A stretch of 15,039 nt of DNA from NCBI GenBank assembly GCA_036389695.1, contig DASVWG010000146.1:1-15039 (forward strand), given 5' to 3'. This document shows positions 6,693 through 14,851 of the stretch, piece by piece. The notes under the pieces are model-generated. The model was not told where the DNA came from. It did no database searches and saw nothing but the letters and a program-made list of their open reading frames with translations. Each line of letters starts with the position of its first letter. Positions within the stretch are counted from its first letter, which is position 1. The position numbers and the translations under genes are program-made. This DNA comes from JALZHR01 sp036389695. Its GTDB lineage: Bacteria > Acidobacteriota > Blastocatellia > Pyrinomonadales > Pyrinomonadaceae.

Positions 6693-7664
6693 ATGAAACG
6701 GCGACACGTTTTTTTATTTGCATTGTTATTTGCCGCCTGCGCGCCGCCCGCGACCAAAGTTGCCGAAACGCCGTCGGCTGAGCCGCAGCCGCAACAGCAG
6801 CAGCAAAAAATCACCGACGAGCAAGCCTTAAAACTCATCAAAACGAAAGATGCGGTCGCGCCGTTTTTTAAATTGATGGGCGCGCCCGAGGAGAACGACT
6901 GGCTGGCTACGTTTCAGGAATCCGGTCAGACTTTTGAAGAATATCTAAGCGAAAACCCGACTTTGCCGACCGCCGAAAGAAAGAAAATTTACATCCAGCC
7001 GATTGGGAAATTTTCCGAGACGCAGCGAAAGATTCTGCGCCTGACCGCCGATTACATGAAAGCGTTTTACAGTTTGCCGGTCGATTTAAAGCCGGAAATG
7101 AAGCTGGAAAACGTGCCGCGAGAGATGGAGCGCAAAAATCCTTACGAAGGTCAGCGCCAAATCAAAACGCATTATTTTCTCGGCGAAGTGCTGCCGAAGC
7201 TTCTGCCCGACGATGCCGCCGCGTTTATCTGTTTCACCAACATCGACCTTTATCCTGACGATGCCTGGAATTTCGTTTTCGGACAGGCTTCGCTGGAAAA
7301 TCGCGTCGGCGTCTGGTCGCTTTCGCGCTTCGGCAATCCCGATAAAAGCGCGGAAGATTTCAATAAATTTCTCGCCCGCACTTTGAAAGTCGCGATGCAC
7401 GAAACCGGACATATGTTCTCGATGCGGCATTGCGCGAAATACGAATGCCTCATGTCGGGCACCAATCATCTCGGCGAAACCGACCGCCGCCCGCTGGACG
7501 CGTGCCCGGAATGTATGGCAAAAATCGCGTGGGCGATGAATTACGAACCGGCTGAGCGTTACCGGAATCTAGCCGCTTTCTGGGAAAAGCAAAACTGGAT
7601 TGAGGAAAAAGAATTGTCTCGGAAAAAAGCCGAAGCTTTTGCGGCAGCGTCTAAAGCAAATTGA
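6693..7664 (+). CDS. Archaemetzincin-like (M54) zinc peptidase lipoprotein
   Basis: A 323-residue predicted lipoprotein. Residues 1-15 form a short signal peptide (KRR, then FLFALLFAA) with the lipid-acceptor cysteine at C16, followed by a low-complexity P/Q linker (to about 40). The catalytic region is HETGHMFSMRHC at 236-247, then C252-L-M254 and CPEC at 271-274. This matches the archaemetzincin pattern HExxHxxGxxHC-x4-CxM-x17-CxxC except that the glycine after the second histidine is serine (S243) and the last spacer is one residue shorter. The three histidines bind the catalytic zinc, E237 is the general base and the four cysteines bind a second zinc. It therefore acts on the outside of the inner membrane or on the outer membrane. 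The start lies 36 bp after tsaE with no clear ribosome site. A long hairpin follows 9 bp after the stop. Confidence 0.82.
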   Translation: MKRRHVFLFALLFAACAPPATKVAETPSAEPQPQQQQQKITDEQALKLIKTKDAVAPFFKLMGAPEENDWLATFQESGQTFEEYLSENPTLPTAERKKIYIQPIGKFSETQRKILRLTADYMKAFYSLPVDLKPEMKLENVPREMERKNPYEGQRQIKTHYFLGEVLPKLLPDDAAAFICFTNIDLYPDDAWNFVFGQASLENRVGVWSLSRFGNPDKSAEDFNKFLARTLKVAMHETGHMFSMRHCAKYECLMSGTNHLGETDRRPLDACPECMAKIAWAMNYEPAERYRNLAAFWEKQNWIEEKELSRKKAEAFAAASKAN

Positions 7665-7673
7665 AGGCGAAAG

Positions 7674-7790
7674 GGCAGAAACGCGACAGTGATGGAGCGT
7701 GTCAAAGTTTAGCAATGAAATGCGCTGATTGAAATTCATATTTCCATTATCTAATGTCAAAACACGCTCCATTACTGTCGCGTTTCTGCC
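7674..7790. repeat. Long hairpin repeat, family copy A
   Basis: Arms 7674-7702 and 7762-7790 pair over 29 bp with a single G-T pair. The arm contains GGCAGAAACGCGACAGT then GATGGAGCGTGT. The loop is 59 nt and mostly unpaired, unlike copies B and C. It starts 9 bp after the upstream stop and fills the space before the L,D-transpeptidase gene. It probably stabilises or terminates the upstream mRNA. Confidence 0.9.
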
Positions 7791-7808
7791 TTTTGAAACA
7801 GGAGTTTT

Positions 7809-8387
7809 ATGAAGTATCTTTCGAATAAAAAAGCCTTTATCAGCGTCGCCGTCCTTTTAATTTTAACAGGAGTTTTTATCTTTGTGCTGGCTCAGAAAAA
7901 AGAACCGAAGCCTTTGTCGGAAGTCGAAAATCCGTATCTGGTCGTGAAGAAAAAAGAGCGTCTTTTGCAGGTTTACGACGACGGGCAATTAATCAAAACT
8001 TACAGGGTCGCTCTGGGGCGCGCGCCGTCTGGCGATAAGGAAATCGAAGGCGACGGCAAAACGCCGGAAGGCGAATTTTACGTTTTCACGAAAAACGACC
8101 AGAGCAAATTTTATCTTTCGCTCGGCTTGAGCTATCCGAACGCGGAAGCCGCCGAGCGCGGCTTGAAAGAAAATTTAATTACTTCGGAAGAATACGCGGA
8201 GATTCTGAAAGCCGTCGCGGAAAAACGTATGCCGCCGCAGAAAACCGCGCTCGGCGGTGAAATCTATATTCACGGCGGCGGCGCGGCGGACGACTGGACG
8301 GAAGGCTGCGTCGCTTTGCCGAATGAAGAAATAAAAGAGCTTTTCGCCGCGATTCCAACGGGCACGCGTGTTGTTATTCAGACTTAG
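7809..8387 (+). CDS. L,D-transpeptidase (YkuD domain), membrane-anchored
   Basis: A 192-residue protein. Residues 8-28 form one hydrophobic segment (AFISVAVLLILTGVFIFVLA) that acts as a signal anchor, placing the rest in the periplasm. The YkuD domain runs from about 43 to 192: the strand LLQVYDDGQLIKTYRVALG, the DGKTPEGEF block (82-90), then IHGGG with H155 and WTEGCVAL with nucleophile C167. The usual SHGC is TEGC here. Such enzymes form 3-3 peptidoglycan cross-links or attach proteins to peptidoglycan. The insert at 95-147 with many charged residues is typical of the shorter family members. AGGAG at 7800-7804 lies 4 nt before the ATG. Hairpin repeats flank the gene on both sides, so it may be a single-gene unit. 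Confidence 0.9.
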   Translation: MKYLSNKKAFISVAVLLILTGVFIFVLAQKKEPKPLSEVENPYLVVKKKERLLQVYDDGQLIKTYRVALGRAPSGDKEIEGDGKTPEGEFYVFTKNDQSKFYLSLGLSYPNAEAAERGLKENLITSEEYAEILKAVAEKRMPPQKTALGGEIYIHGGGAADDWTEGCVALPNEEIKELFAAIPTGTRVVIQT

Positions 8388-8391
8388 AAAT

Positions 8392-8487
8392 AGGCAGAAA
8401 CGCTGGTAGTGATGGAGCGTGTATCAAGTTTAGTAATTCGACAAGCTAAACTTGAAACACGCTCCATCACTACCAGCGTTTCTGCCT
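8392..8487. repeat. Long hairpin repeat, family copy B
   Basis: Arms 8392-8434 and 8445-8487 pair along 43 positions with one mismatch (8423/8456) and one G-T pair, leaving a 10-nt loop. The outer part matches copies A and C (GGCAGAAACGC...GATGGAGCGTGT) but with TGGTAGT in place of GACAGT on both strands, a matched compensatory change. It begins 4 bp after the L,D-transpeptidase stop. Confidence 0.95.
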
Positions 8488-8614
8488 TAAAAAATAATCT
8501 TTTCAAAAAAGGAAAGTCGTGTTAAATTAATCTGGCGCGAAAGTTCCCAATCTGCGCGCCGAACGAGCTCAGGTCAGAACCATTTCCATCTCATTCTAAG
8601 GAAGCTTCAAAAAA
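8488..8614 (+). promoter_or_regulatory. Leader of the TPR/C39 gene with a GC hairpin
   Basis: This 127-bp spacer is AT-rich at first (TTAAAT near 8522 is a possible but weak -10). It then holds GGCGCG (8534-8539) and CGCGCC (8555-8560), a perfect 6-bp stem around 15 nt. After it comes TCAGGTC (8569-8575), and then AAGGAAG (8598-8604), the ribosome site 10 nt before the ATG. The order TCAGGTC then AAGGAAGC recalls the SRP RNA apical domain, but the spacing is wrong (see findings). Confidence 0.3.
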
Positions 8615-11600
8615 ATGTTAATTCCCGAAAAGGATTTGCAAGCCGTGCGCGAGCTGCACGAGCAAAGCCTGCATCTGCAAGCGTTTAATTTAGCCCAGAC
8701 GATTTGCCCGCTGCCGAAGTGGGAAGGCACGGAAGCCGTTCTGCTGGCTTCGCATCTGGCGTATAATCTCGGCGCGCTCAAAACCAGCGTGAAATGGACG
8801 CGGAAAGCGTGGCGCGGCGATAAAAAAGACCCGCGCGCGATGTTTTATTACGCCAGCGAAATTCTCAACAACAAAGGCTCGCTGCCCGGACTTATTTTCT
8901 TAAGAAAACACGCCGACGATTTTCAAGCCGAAGGCAAGCTTCTCGGCTGGTGGTATTGCCTGCACGCGGGCGCTTTCGCCTTTTTGCGCGATTTTACGAC
9001 CGCCGACGAGTGGCATAAAAAAGCGATTGCTGCCGCGCCGGACGAGCCCTGGGTTTGGGTTTCGCAGGCGCACAGTCTGGAATTGCAAGACCGTTATGAA
9101 GAATCTTTAGCGATGAGCCGGAAGGCTTTCGAAATGAAGCCCTGGCATCGAAATTCGGTTGCGGTGCTGGCGCACGTTTTGACGCTTTTCGAGCGCTACG
9201 ACGAAGCGCTGGCGCTTTTGACCGAAGCTTCAAATCGTCTGGAAAACGCGTGGGTCGTGAAACAATTAGCCGATTTGCAGACCGAGCTCGGGCTTTATAA
9301 AGAAGCCTACGCGTCGCTGGAAAAAATCGTCGAGCTGACGCCGATGCGCGAGGATAAATTGGAGCAATGGCTTTATGCGGGTTTGTCCGACGCCGCTTAT
9401 TTAAACGGCGACGTTCAAAAAGCGATTCGCTTTGCCGACATTTCTTCGGAAAAATATCATCTGAAAATCAAGGAAAATCTGGAAAATTTGCAGGGCACGG
9501 AAAAACGCGTTCTGCTGAAAGTCGGCTTCGTGCGCCAGCATCACGTCACGTGCGCGCCGGCGACGATTGCCAACATCGCGCGTTTCTGGCAAAAGCCCGC
9601 CGAGCATCTGAAAGTCGCCGACGAAGTTTGTTACGACGGCACGCCCGCGTATAAAGAGCGCGCCTGGGCGGAAGAAAACGGCTGGTCAACCGCCGAGTTT
9701 CAGGTGAACTGGGAAAACGCCGTCGAGCTTATCAATCGCGGCGTGCCGTTTACTTTGACGACCATTCATCCGGGCAACGGGCATCTGCAGGCGGTCGTCG
9801 GCTATGACGAGCGGCGCAAAACTTTTCTCGTGCGCGACCCTTATTTTCAGCGACTCGAAGAATGTTTAGCCGAAGAGCTGCTGGAAGACCAGAAGGCGAC
9901 CGGTCCGCGCGGAATGGCGCTCGTGCCGCAGGAAAAATCTTTTGAACTGCTCGCCGATATGCTTTTCAAGGAAAGCCGCCAGTATGATTTTCATTACGCC
10001 GTCGACCGCGCGCTGGAAAATCACAACCGCGAAAAAGCGGGCGAAATTTACGCCGAGATGGAAAAGGAATTTCCGAATCACCGTTTAACGTGGTCGGCAA
10101 ACTGGGCAATCGCCCGCTATGACGCGAACACTCTGCAGCTTCTGGAAGCGGTCGAAGGCTTGCGCAAACAATTTCCCGACGACGTTAATCTGAAACTGAG
10201 TTATCTGAGCGTTTCAAACGAGCAAACTCCGCGTCCGGAACGTTTAAAGAAGCTGGAACAGTTCTGCAAAGAGGAGAAAACCGACCCGCTTTTATGGCAG
10301 ATGTTCGGTTACGAGCTCGGGCTGGACGCGCGGCATCACACGCGCGCTTTGCATTGGCTGTATAAAGCCTTGCGAAAATTGCCGACGAGCGGCATGAATT
10401 ATCGCGGGCTAGCCGATATTTTATGGTCGAAGCGTCGTTTTGCGGAAGCGACCGAGCTTTATCGTCTGGCGGCGTCTTTGAACGATAAGGACGAGCAGTT
10501 TGCTTATTCGTATTTTCTCGCCGCGCGGCATCTGAAACAGACGGACGAGGCGCTCGAATTTTTGCGCGACCGTTTCGAGCGTTTCGGGCATCGCTCGAAT
10601 CTGCCGATACAAAGCTTGTTTCACGCCCTGCGCGAGCTTGGGCGGACGGTCGAAGCGTTTGAAGCACTGGAAAACGCTTTGCAAAAACGCCCCGCAGACG
10701 GCGAATTGAAGCTTTTTGCCGCCGACGCGAAGGCGCGTTTCGGCAGACGTCAGGAAGCCGAAATTCTTTTGCAGCAGGCGGAGAAAAACGCGCCGCGCGG
10801 AATGTGGCTGCGAAAAGCGGCGATGATTGCCGAGCTCGGCGGAAATTTCAAAGCCTCGCTGGCAAACTGGCGCGAAATCGCAGGGCTTGAGCCGCTCGCT
10901 TACGACGCGCACGAAAGCATCGCGTATCTTTTGGCGGCGATTGAAGGCAGAAAAGCGGCGCAGGATTATCTGCGCGAGCTGACGCAGAAATTTCCTTTCA
11001 ATCGCGATTTACACAAGCTGCGCCTGAGCTGGCTGCGCGGGGAAACGGACGAAGCGATTGCGATTCTGAAACACCTGCTCGAACTCAGCCCGCACGACGT
11101 CTGGAGCTATCGCGAGTATTCGCGCCGACTGCACGCCGAAAGAAAATACACCGAAGCCTTGAGCGTAGCGAAAGCCGCGCTGGAGATTGACCCGCACGAT
11201 TCTTTGAATTATTGGGCTAACGCTCTGGTTTTAACCGAGTTAGGCAAATACGAAGAAGCCGTCGAAGCTTACAAAAATTCCATAAAGCTTTCGGTCGAAG
11301 CCGATTATTCGCTCGCCAACTGGATAAAAATCTGCCGCACGAAAGAAGAAAAGCTCGCCGCTTTAAGCTTTGTTCGCGCCGAGCTTGATAAACAGCCGAG
11401 CTTCGGCAACGGCATCATCGGTTATCGTGAGCAGGCAAAGCGTCTGCTGGAGCCGGAAGCGCTTTTGGCGGAATTGCAAAAATTTCACGCCGACAATAAA
11501 AGCGCGTGGTTTTCGGCTTCGCCTGTCATCTGGCAGCTTGTCGATATGTATCGCTATGACGAAGCGCTGGAGCTTGCCGCGCACATCACGCGCCGCTTTC

Positions 11601-13642
11601 CGCTGATTTATCAGGTCTGGTATGACCTCTCGCTGGTTCACAAAGTCCGCGGCGAAAACGAGCAGGAAATCGCCGCTTTGCGAAAAGCGCTCGACATTAA
11701 CGGGAATTGGAGCTACGGAATCCAGCAATCAGTCGAATCTTTACAGCGCGCGGGGAATTTTGACGAAGCGAAAAAAGTTTTGCACGACGCGCTTTTACGC
11801 CTGCCGCTCGAACACGTTTTGTACGGTTATCTGGCGGAAGTTCACTGGCGGCTGGACGAAAAGGAAGAAGCGCTGGCGGCGGCGCGAAAAGCGGTCTCGA
11901 TTGAGCCGGAATACGAATGGGCTTGGCGCGCCATCAAGCTATGGTCGGAAAAACTGAACCAGCCGAATCTCGCCGCCGAGCTGGCGCGCGATTTGACCGT
12001 CAAAAAACCGAAAGACATCACGGCGTGGCTGACTTATGCGGGAATTTTAGACACCAACGGCGCGAGCTTTTCGCAGGAGCAGTTGAACGCCATCGAAGAA
12101 GCTTTAAGGCTCGAACCGCGTAACATCACGGCGCTGGCGATGAAAGCCAACGTGCTCGCCGACGCGCATCGTTTCGACGAAGCTATCGCCGTCTGCCAGA
12201 CGAAATTCAGCGACGGCTATCGTCACGAGCAACTGCGCTACGTGCAAGCCGGAATCGAAGCGACGCGCGGAAATTACGAGGAATCCATCAAACAGCTTGA
12301 AGAGCTCGCCGTCACGAATCCCGATTATTATCCGGCGTGGGAACGCCTGGCGAGCATCTACAGCGAGTGGGACGAAAAGAAAGCCGATTACCTGCGCGTG
12401 ACGCGCGAAATGACGCGCCTCGCGCCGCAAAATTCCGTCACTTTCGGCTACCTGGACGAAGCGTGTCTTTTAAACGGCAAGCGCGACGAAGCGAAAAAAG
12501 CTTTTCAGCAGGCGATAAAGCTGACGCCCGAATACGAATTCGGCGGCGTCTCGCTGTTCGATTTGTATTTTGAAGACAGCGAGCTCGAAAACTGTGAAAC
12601 CGTTCTGAAAACTCTCAAGGAATTTGTCAAAAACGACAGCTCGCTCGTTCGCGAAATCGCTTTTTACGCCAAACAAAACGATTTGAAAACGGTCGAGCCT
12701 TTATGGAAACAACTCTGCCTTTCGGAAACCGCCAGGGATTATCATTTCGATTACGCGCTGGAAAAATTTCGCCGTTTTAAATTGATAAATACGGCGTTCG
12801 TTTACGAAACTTTGCGCCGCGCCGCAACGAATGTAAAGGCTAATCCTTTAGTCGGCAGGTATTTGATGGAATTGTGCAGCGAAAAGGAAACCTTTAAAAC
12901 CTGCAAAAAAACGCTCGAAACTTTGCGCCTGAACGAAAAAGTCTGGACCGAAGCGATGAAAAAATTCCTGAATATTCTGCTGAAAACCAGATCGCAAGCC
13001 GAAACCTATCACTTCATTACAAAGAATTGGAACGAGCTGAAGAAAACGGACGAAGTCTGGGCTTTGACCGGCTACGCGCTGAACGCTCTGGAAAAAGATA
13101 GAAAAGCGCACGAATGGTTTTCCGACTGGCGCGAGCGAAAAAGCGTTCTGCCGTGGATGTTGTGGAATTACGTGATTTCGCTGCGTCGTCTGGGCAGAGC
13201 CGAAGAAGCGCATCAAATCAGCCGCAGCGCTTTAAGTCTGGGAAGAGACTCGGTCGTCAGCCTGCACCGGATGATGCTCGGGCTGGACGAGATGCACGCC
13301 GGAAAATTTGACGACGCGGCGCAGCTTCTCGGACAAATCGACACGCGCGTGCTGGGCGATTGGGACAATTATTTTTATTATCTGCTCGATGTCGGCTTGT
13401 CGATTTACGAAAGCAGCACTGGCGGCAAGCTTTCGGAAGCCGACCGGCTGACGAAAGAAATGGTCAAAAACAGCCTCGCGCAGAGAAATCTCTGGGCGGA
13501 CAAAATGTGGCGCTCAAGCTTTCGGCAGACTCTGAAAACGGCTTTGTCGATGAGCCGGAACGACTGGCTGAAATTTTATCTGCGCGCCCGCGTCGCGCTT
13601 TCGTGGGTCTGGTTTCAGGTAAACAATCCTTCCGGGAAATAA
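8615..13642 (+). CDS. Giant TPR protein with an embedded C39-like cysteine peptidase domain
   Basis: A 1675-residue protein. Residues 1-290 are helical repeats of the TPR type (for example YEESLAMSRKAFEMKPWHRN at 161-180). Residues about 298-440 are a papain-like C39-family domain: Q308 in RQHHVTCAPATIANIARFW is the oxyanion-hole glutamine, C313 the nucleophile, H390 in NGHLQAVVGYD the catalytic histidine and D408 in LVRDPYF the third residue. From about 450 to the end there are some thirty further TPR-like units with A-x-x-x-A-L and WxxY signatures, such as YTEALSVAKAALEIDPHDSLNYWANAL and KYEEAVEAYKNSIKL. No signal peptide or transmembrane helix is present, so it is predicted cytoplasmic. 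C39 domains usually sit in bacteriocin ABC exporters and cut double-glycine leaders; no transporter or peptide gene is near. AAGGAAG supports the start at 8615. Protease plus scaffold is the safest description; the substrate is unknown. Confidence 0.85.
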   Translation: MLIPEKDLQAVRELHEQSLHLQAFNLAQTICPLPKWEGTEAVLLASHLAYNLGALKTSVKWTRKAWRGDKKDPRAMFYYASEILNNKGSLPGLIFLRKHADDFQAEGKLLGWWYCLHAGAFAFLRDFTTADEWHKKAIAAAPDEPWVWVSQAHSLELQDRYEESLAMSRKAFEMKPWHRNSVAVLAHVLTLFERYDEALALLTEASNRLENAWVVKQLADLQTELGLYKEAYASLEKIVELTPMREDKLEQWLYAGLSDAAYLNGDVQKAIRFADISSEKYHLKIKENLENLQGTEKRVLLKVGFVRQHHVTCAPATIANIARFWQKPAEHLKVADEVCYDGTPAYKERAWAEENGWSTAEFQVNWENAVELINRGVPFTLTTIHPGNGHLQAVVGYDERRKTFLVRDPYFQRLEECLAEELLEDQKATGPRGMALVPQEKSFELLADMLFKESRQYDFHYAVDRALENHNREKAGEIYAEMEKEFPNHRLTWSANWAIARYDANTLQLLEAVEGLRKQFPDDVNLKLSYLSVSNEQTPRPERLKKLEQFCKEEKTDPLLWQMFGYELGLDARHHTRALHWLYKALRKLPTSGMNYRGLADILWSKRRFAEATELYRLAASLNDKDEQFAYSYFLAARHLKQTDEALEFLRDRFERFGHRSNLPIQSLFHALRELGRTVEAFEALENALQKRPADGELKLFAADAKARFGRRQEAEILLQQAEKNAPRGMWLRKAAMIAELGGNFKASLANWREIAGLEPLAYDAHESIAYLLAAIEGRKAAQDYLRELTQKFPFNRDLHKLRLSWLRGETDEAIAILKHLLELSPHDVWSYREYSRRLHAERKYTEALSVAKAALEIDPHDSLNYWANALVLTELGKYEEAVEAYKNSIKLSVEADYSLANWIKICRTKEEKLAALSFVRAELDKQPSFGNGIIGYREQAKRLLEPEALLAELQKFHADNKSAWFSASPVIWQLVDMYRYDEALELAAHITRRFPLIYQVWYDLSLVHKVRGENEQEIAALRKALDINGNWSYGIQQSVESLQRAGNFDEAKKVLHDALLRLPLEHVLYGYLAEVHWRLDEKEEALAAARKAVSIEPEYEWAWRAIKLWSEKLNQPNLAAELARDLTVKKPKDITAWLTYAGILDTNGASFSQEQLNAIEEALRLEPRNITALAMKANVLADAHRFDEAIAVCQTKFSDGYRHEQLRYVQAGIEATRGNYEESIKQLEELAVTNPDYYPAWERLASIYSEWDEKKADYLRVTREMTRLAPQNSVTFGYLDEACLLNGKRDEAKKAFQQAIKLTPEYEFGGVSLFDLYFEDSELENCETVLKTLKEFVKNDSSLVREIAFYAKQNDLKTVEPLWKQLCLSETARDYHFDYALEKFRRFKLINTAFVYETLRRAATNVKANPLVGRYLMELCSEKETFKTCKKTLETLRLNEKVWTEAMKKFLNILLKTRSQAETYHFITKNWNELKKTDEVWALTGYALNALEKDRKAHEWFSDWRERKSVLPWMLWNYVISLRRLGRAEEAHQISRSALSLGRDSVVSLHRMMLGLDEMHAGKFDDAAQLLGQIDTRVLGDWDNYFYYLLDVGLSIYESSTGGKLSEADRLTKEMVKNSLAQRNLWADKMWRSSFRQTLKTALSMSRNDWLKFYLRARVALSWVWFQVNNPSGK

Positions 13643-13726
13643 GCAAATCGCAGACTTGACGAAGCGTCAGAGATACCGGAAAATAAAGTAAAGATTATAT
13701 TTTGATATTTTGAGAGGTTAAATTAA

Positions 13727-14170
13727 ATGCCATATCCAGAAATTATGATTCACGGCATGCGACAGGAACTGGCGCAGCTCGGAATCGAAGAAACCAAAAC
13801 GCCGGAAGCGGTCAAAGAAGCGGTCGAGAATACGGAAGGAACCTTGATGGTCGTCGTCAATTCGGTCTGCGGCTGCGCGGCGGGCGGCGTGCGTCCCGGC
13901 ATCGCGATGGCTTTGCAGAACGCGGAAGCCAAACCGGATAAAGCGATTACGGTTTTCGCGGGCGCGGACATCGACGCGACCGACGTGGCGCGCGATTATT
14001 TTACGGGCTACCAGCCTTCGTCGCCGGCAATCGGAATTTTGAAAAACGGAAAGCTCGTCCAGATGTTCGAGCGCCGCGACCTCGAAGGTCGTCACCCGCT
14101 GCAAATCGCGCAGACTTTAATCGACGCTTTCAAGGCGCACTGCGCGACTTCAAACGCCGCTTCAAACTAA
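13727..14170 (+). CDS. BrxA/BrxB family bacilliredoxin
   Basis: A 147-residue thioredoxin-fold protein of the YphP/YqiW (DUF1094) family, full length. It opens with MPYPEIMIHGMRQELAQLGIEE, carries the CGC redox motif at C48-G49-C50 in VVVNSVCGCAAGGVRPG, and the later FAGADIDATDVARDYFTGYQPSSPAIGI block (77-104), all family hallmarks. In Bacillus these proteins remove bacillithiol from oxidised protein thiols (established); the same role here assumes that the host makes bacillithiol, which the window cannot show. GAGAGG at 13712-13717 is the ribosome site, 9 nt before the ATG. The 84-bp gap after the TPR gene has an AT-rich TATATT but no matching -35. A family hairpin follows 7 bp after the stop. 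Confidence 0.93.
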   Translation: MPYPEIMIHGMRQELAQLGIEETKTPEAVKEAVENTEGTLMVVVNSVCGCAAGGVRPGIAMALQNAEAKPDKAITVFAGADIDATDVARDYFTGYQPSSPAIGILKNGKLVQMFERRDLEGRHPLQIAQTLIDAFKAHCATSNAASN

Positions 14171-14177
14171 GTTTCAT

Positions 14178-14273
14178 AAAGGCAGAAACGCGACAGTGAT
14201 GGAGCGTGTCAAAGCTTAGCTAATCGAATTGCTAAATTGAGACACGCTCTATGACTGTCGCGTTTCTGCCTTT
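14178..14273. repeat. Long hairpin repeat, family copy C
   Basis: Arms 14178-14210 and 14241-14273 pair over 33 positions with one mismatch (14198/14253) and one G-T pair; a weaker inner pairing continues into the loop. Its left arm is identical to copy A over GGCAGAAACGCGACAGT and on through GATGGAGCGTGTC. It starts 7 bp after the bacilliredoxin stop. Confidence 0.92.
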
Positions 14274-14288
14274 CAGACAAAATTTTGT

Positions 14289-14317
14289 TGCTTTTCCCGA
14301 AAGGAAACCTGTAAAAT
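14289..14317 (+). promoter_or_regulatory. Possible promoter of the PilZ gene
   Basis: TTGCTT (14289-14294) and TAAAAT (14312-14317) are 17 bp apart, with five of six -10 bases matching the sigma70 consensus. The predicted start near 14324 leaves a leader of about 60 nt. It lies directly after hairpin copy C, which would insulate it from the upstream gene. Confidence 0.45.
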
Positions 14318-14384
14318 AAGTTTTGACACGCTTGGGCGTGCGTCGAATAACCTTCCGAAAAAAAACTTTTCAGGTTTCTCTCCG

Positions 14385-14840
14385 ATGTCAATCGAGCAAA
14401 GACGACATATCAGATTTTCCCTCGACATTCCAGCGCTTCGCCAGGACGAAAACGGCGAAAGGCACCAGATTGTGCTTCACCAAATCAGCGTCGGCGGCTG
14501 TCTGACCGGCGCGGACGAACGCATCTACACGGGCGACGAATTTCGCGTTCTGCTGCGCCTGCCGAACGGGAATTTTCTGCCGCTTGCCTGCAAAGCGCTT
14601 TATAAATATGCCGGCGTCGGCATCGGCGCGAAATTTCTGGACATCACCGAATTTGAACAGCAGCTGCTCGCCGACGTAATCTCGCAAACGCTCGAAGCCG
14701 AAGGTTTACCGCTTCAGGTCGACCCGTTCGCGCATCCGCCGAGCAAAATCTTTCAGCACGCCGCCGAAGAAGAAAAGCGCGCCGACCCGCGCCTTGAGAA
14801 AGAAGAAATCGTCGAGCAGATTCTTTCCGTCGATAATTAA
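14385..14840 (+). CDS. PilZ domain protein, probable cyclic-di-GMP receptor
   Basis: A 151-residue single-domain protein. The PilZ RxxxR motif is R6-R7-H8-I9-R10 in MSIEQRRHIRFSLDIPAL. The second motif, normally (D/N)xSxxG, is Q33-I34-S35-V36-G37-G38, with Gln in the first position. GVGIGAKFLDI (72-82) is the usual last strand of the barrel. A charged C-terminal tail (about 115-151, EEEKRADPRLEKEEIVEQ) is likely helical and exposed. PilZ proteins bind c-di-GMP and regulate motility, secretion or exopolysaccharide through protein partners; no partner is encoded nearby. There is no strong ribosome site before the ATG. The start is supported because the RxxxR motif usually sits within the first residues. 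Confidence 0.88.
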   Translation: MSIEQRRHIRFSLDIPALRQDENGERHQIVLHQISVGGCLTGADERIYTGDEFRVLLRLPNGNFLPLACKALYKYAGVGIGAKFLDITEFEQQLLADVISQTLEAEGLPLQVDPFAHPPSKIFQHAAEEEKRADPRLEKEEIVEQILSVDN

Positions 14841-14851
14841 AAGCATTAAGC

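Noticed and set aside
13656..13701. TTGACG ... TATATT as a promoter for the bacilliredoxin gene
   Set aside because: The boxes are 34 bp apart, twice the workable spacing, and no better -35 is seen between them.
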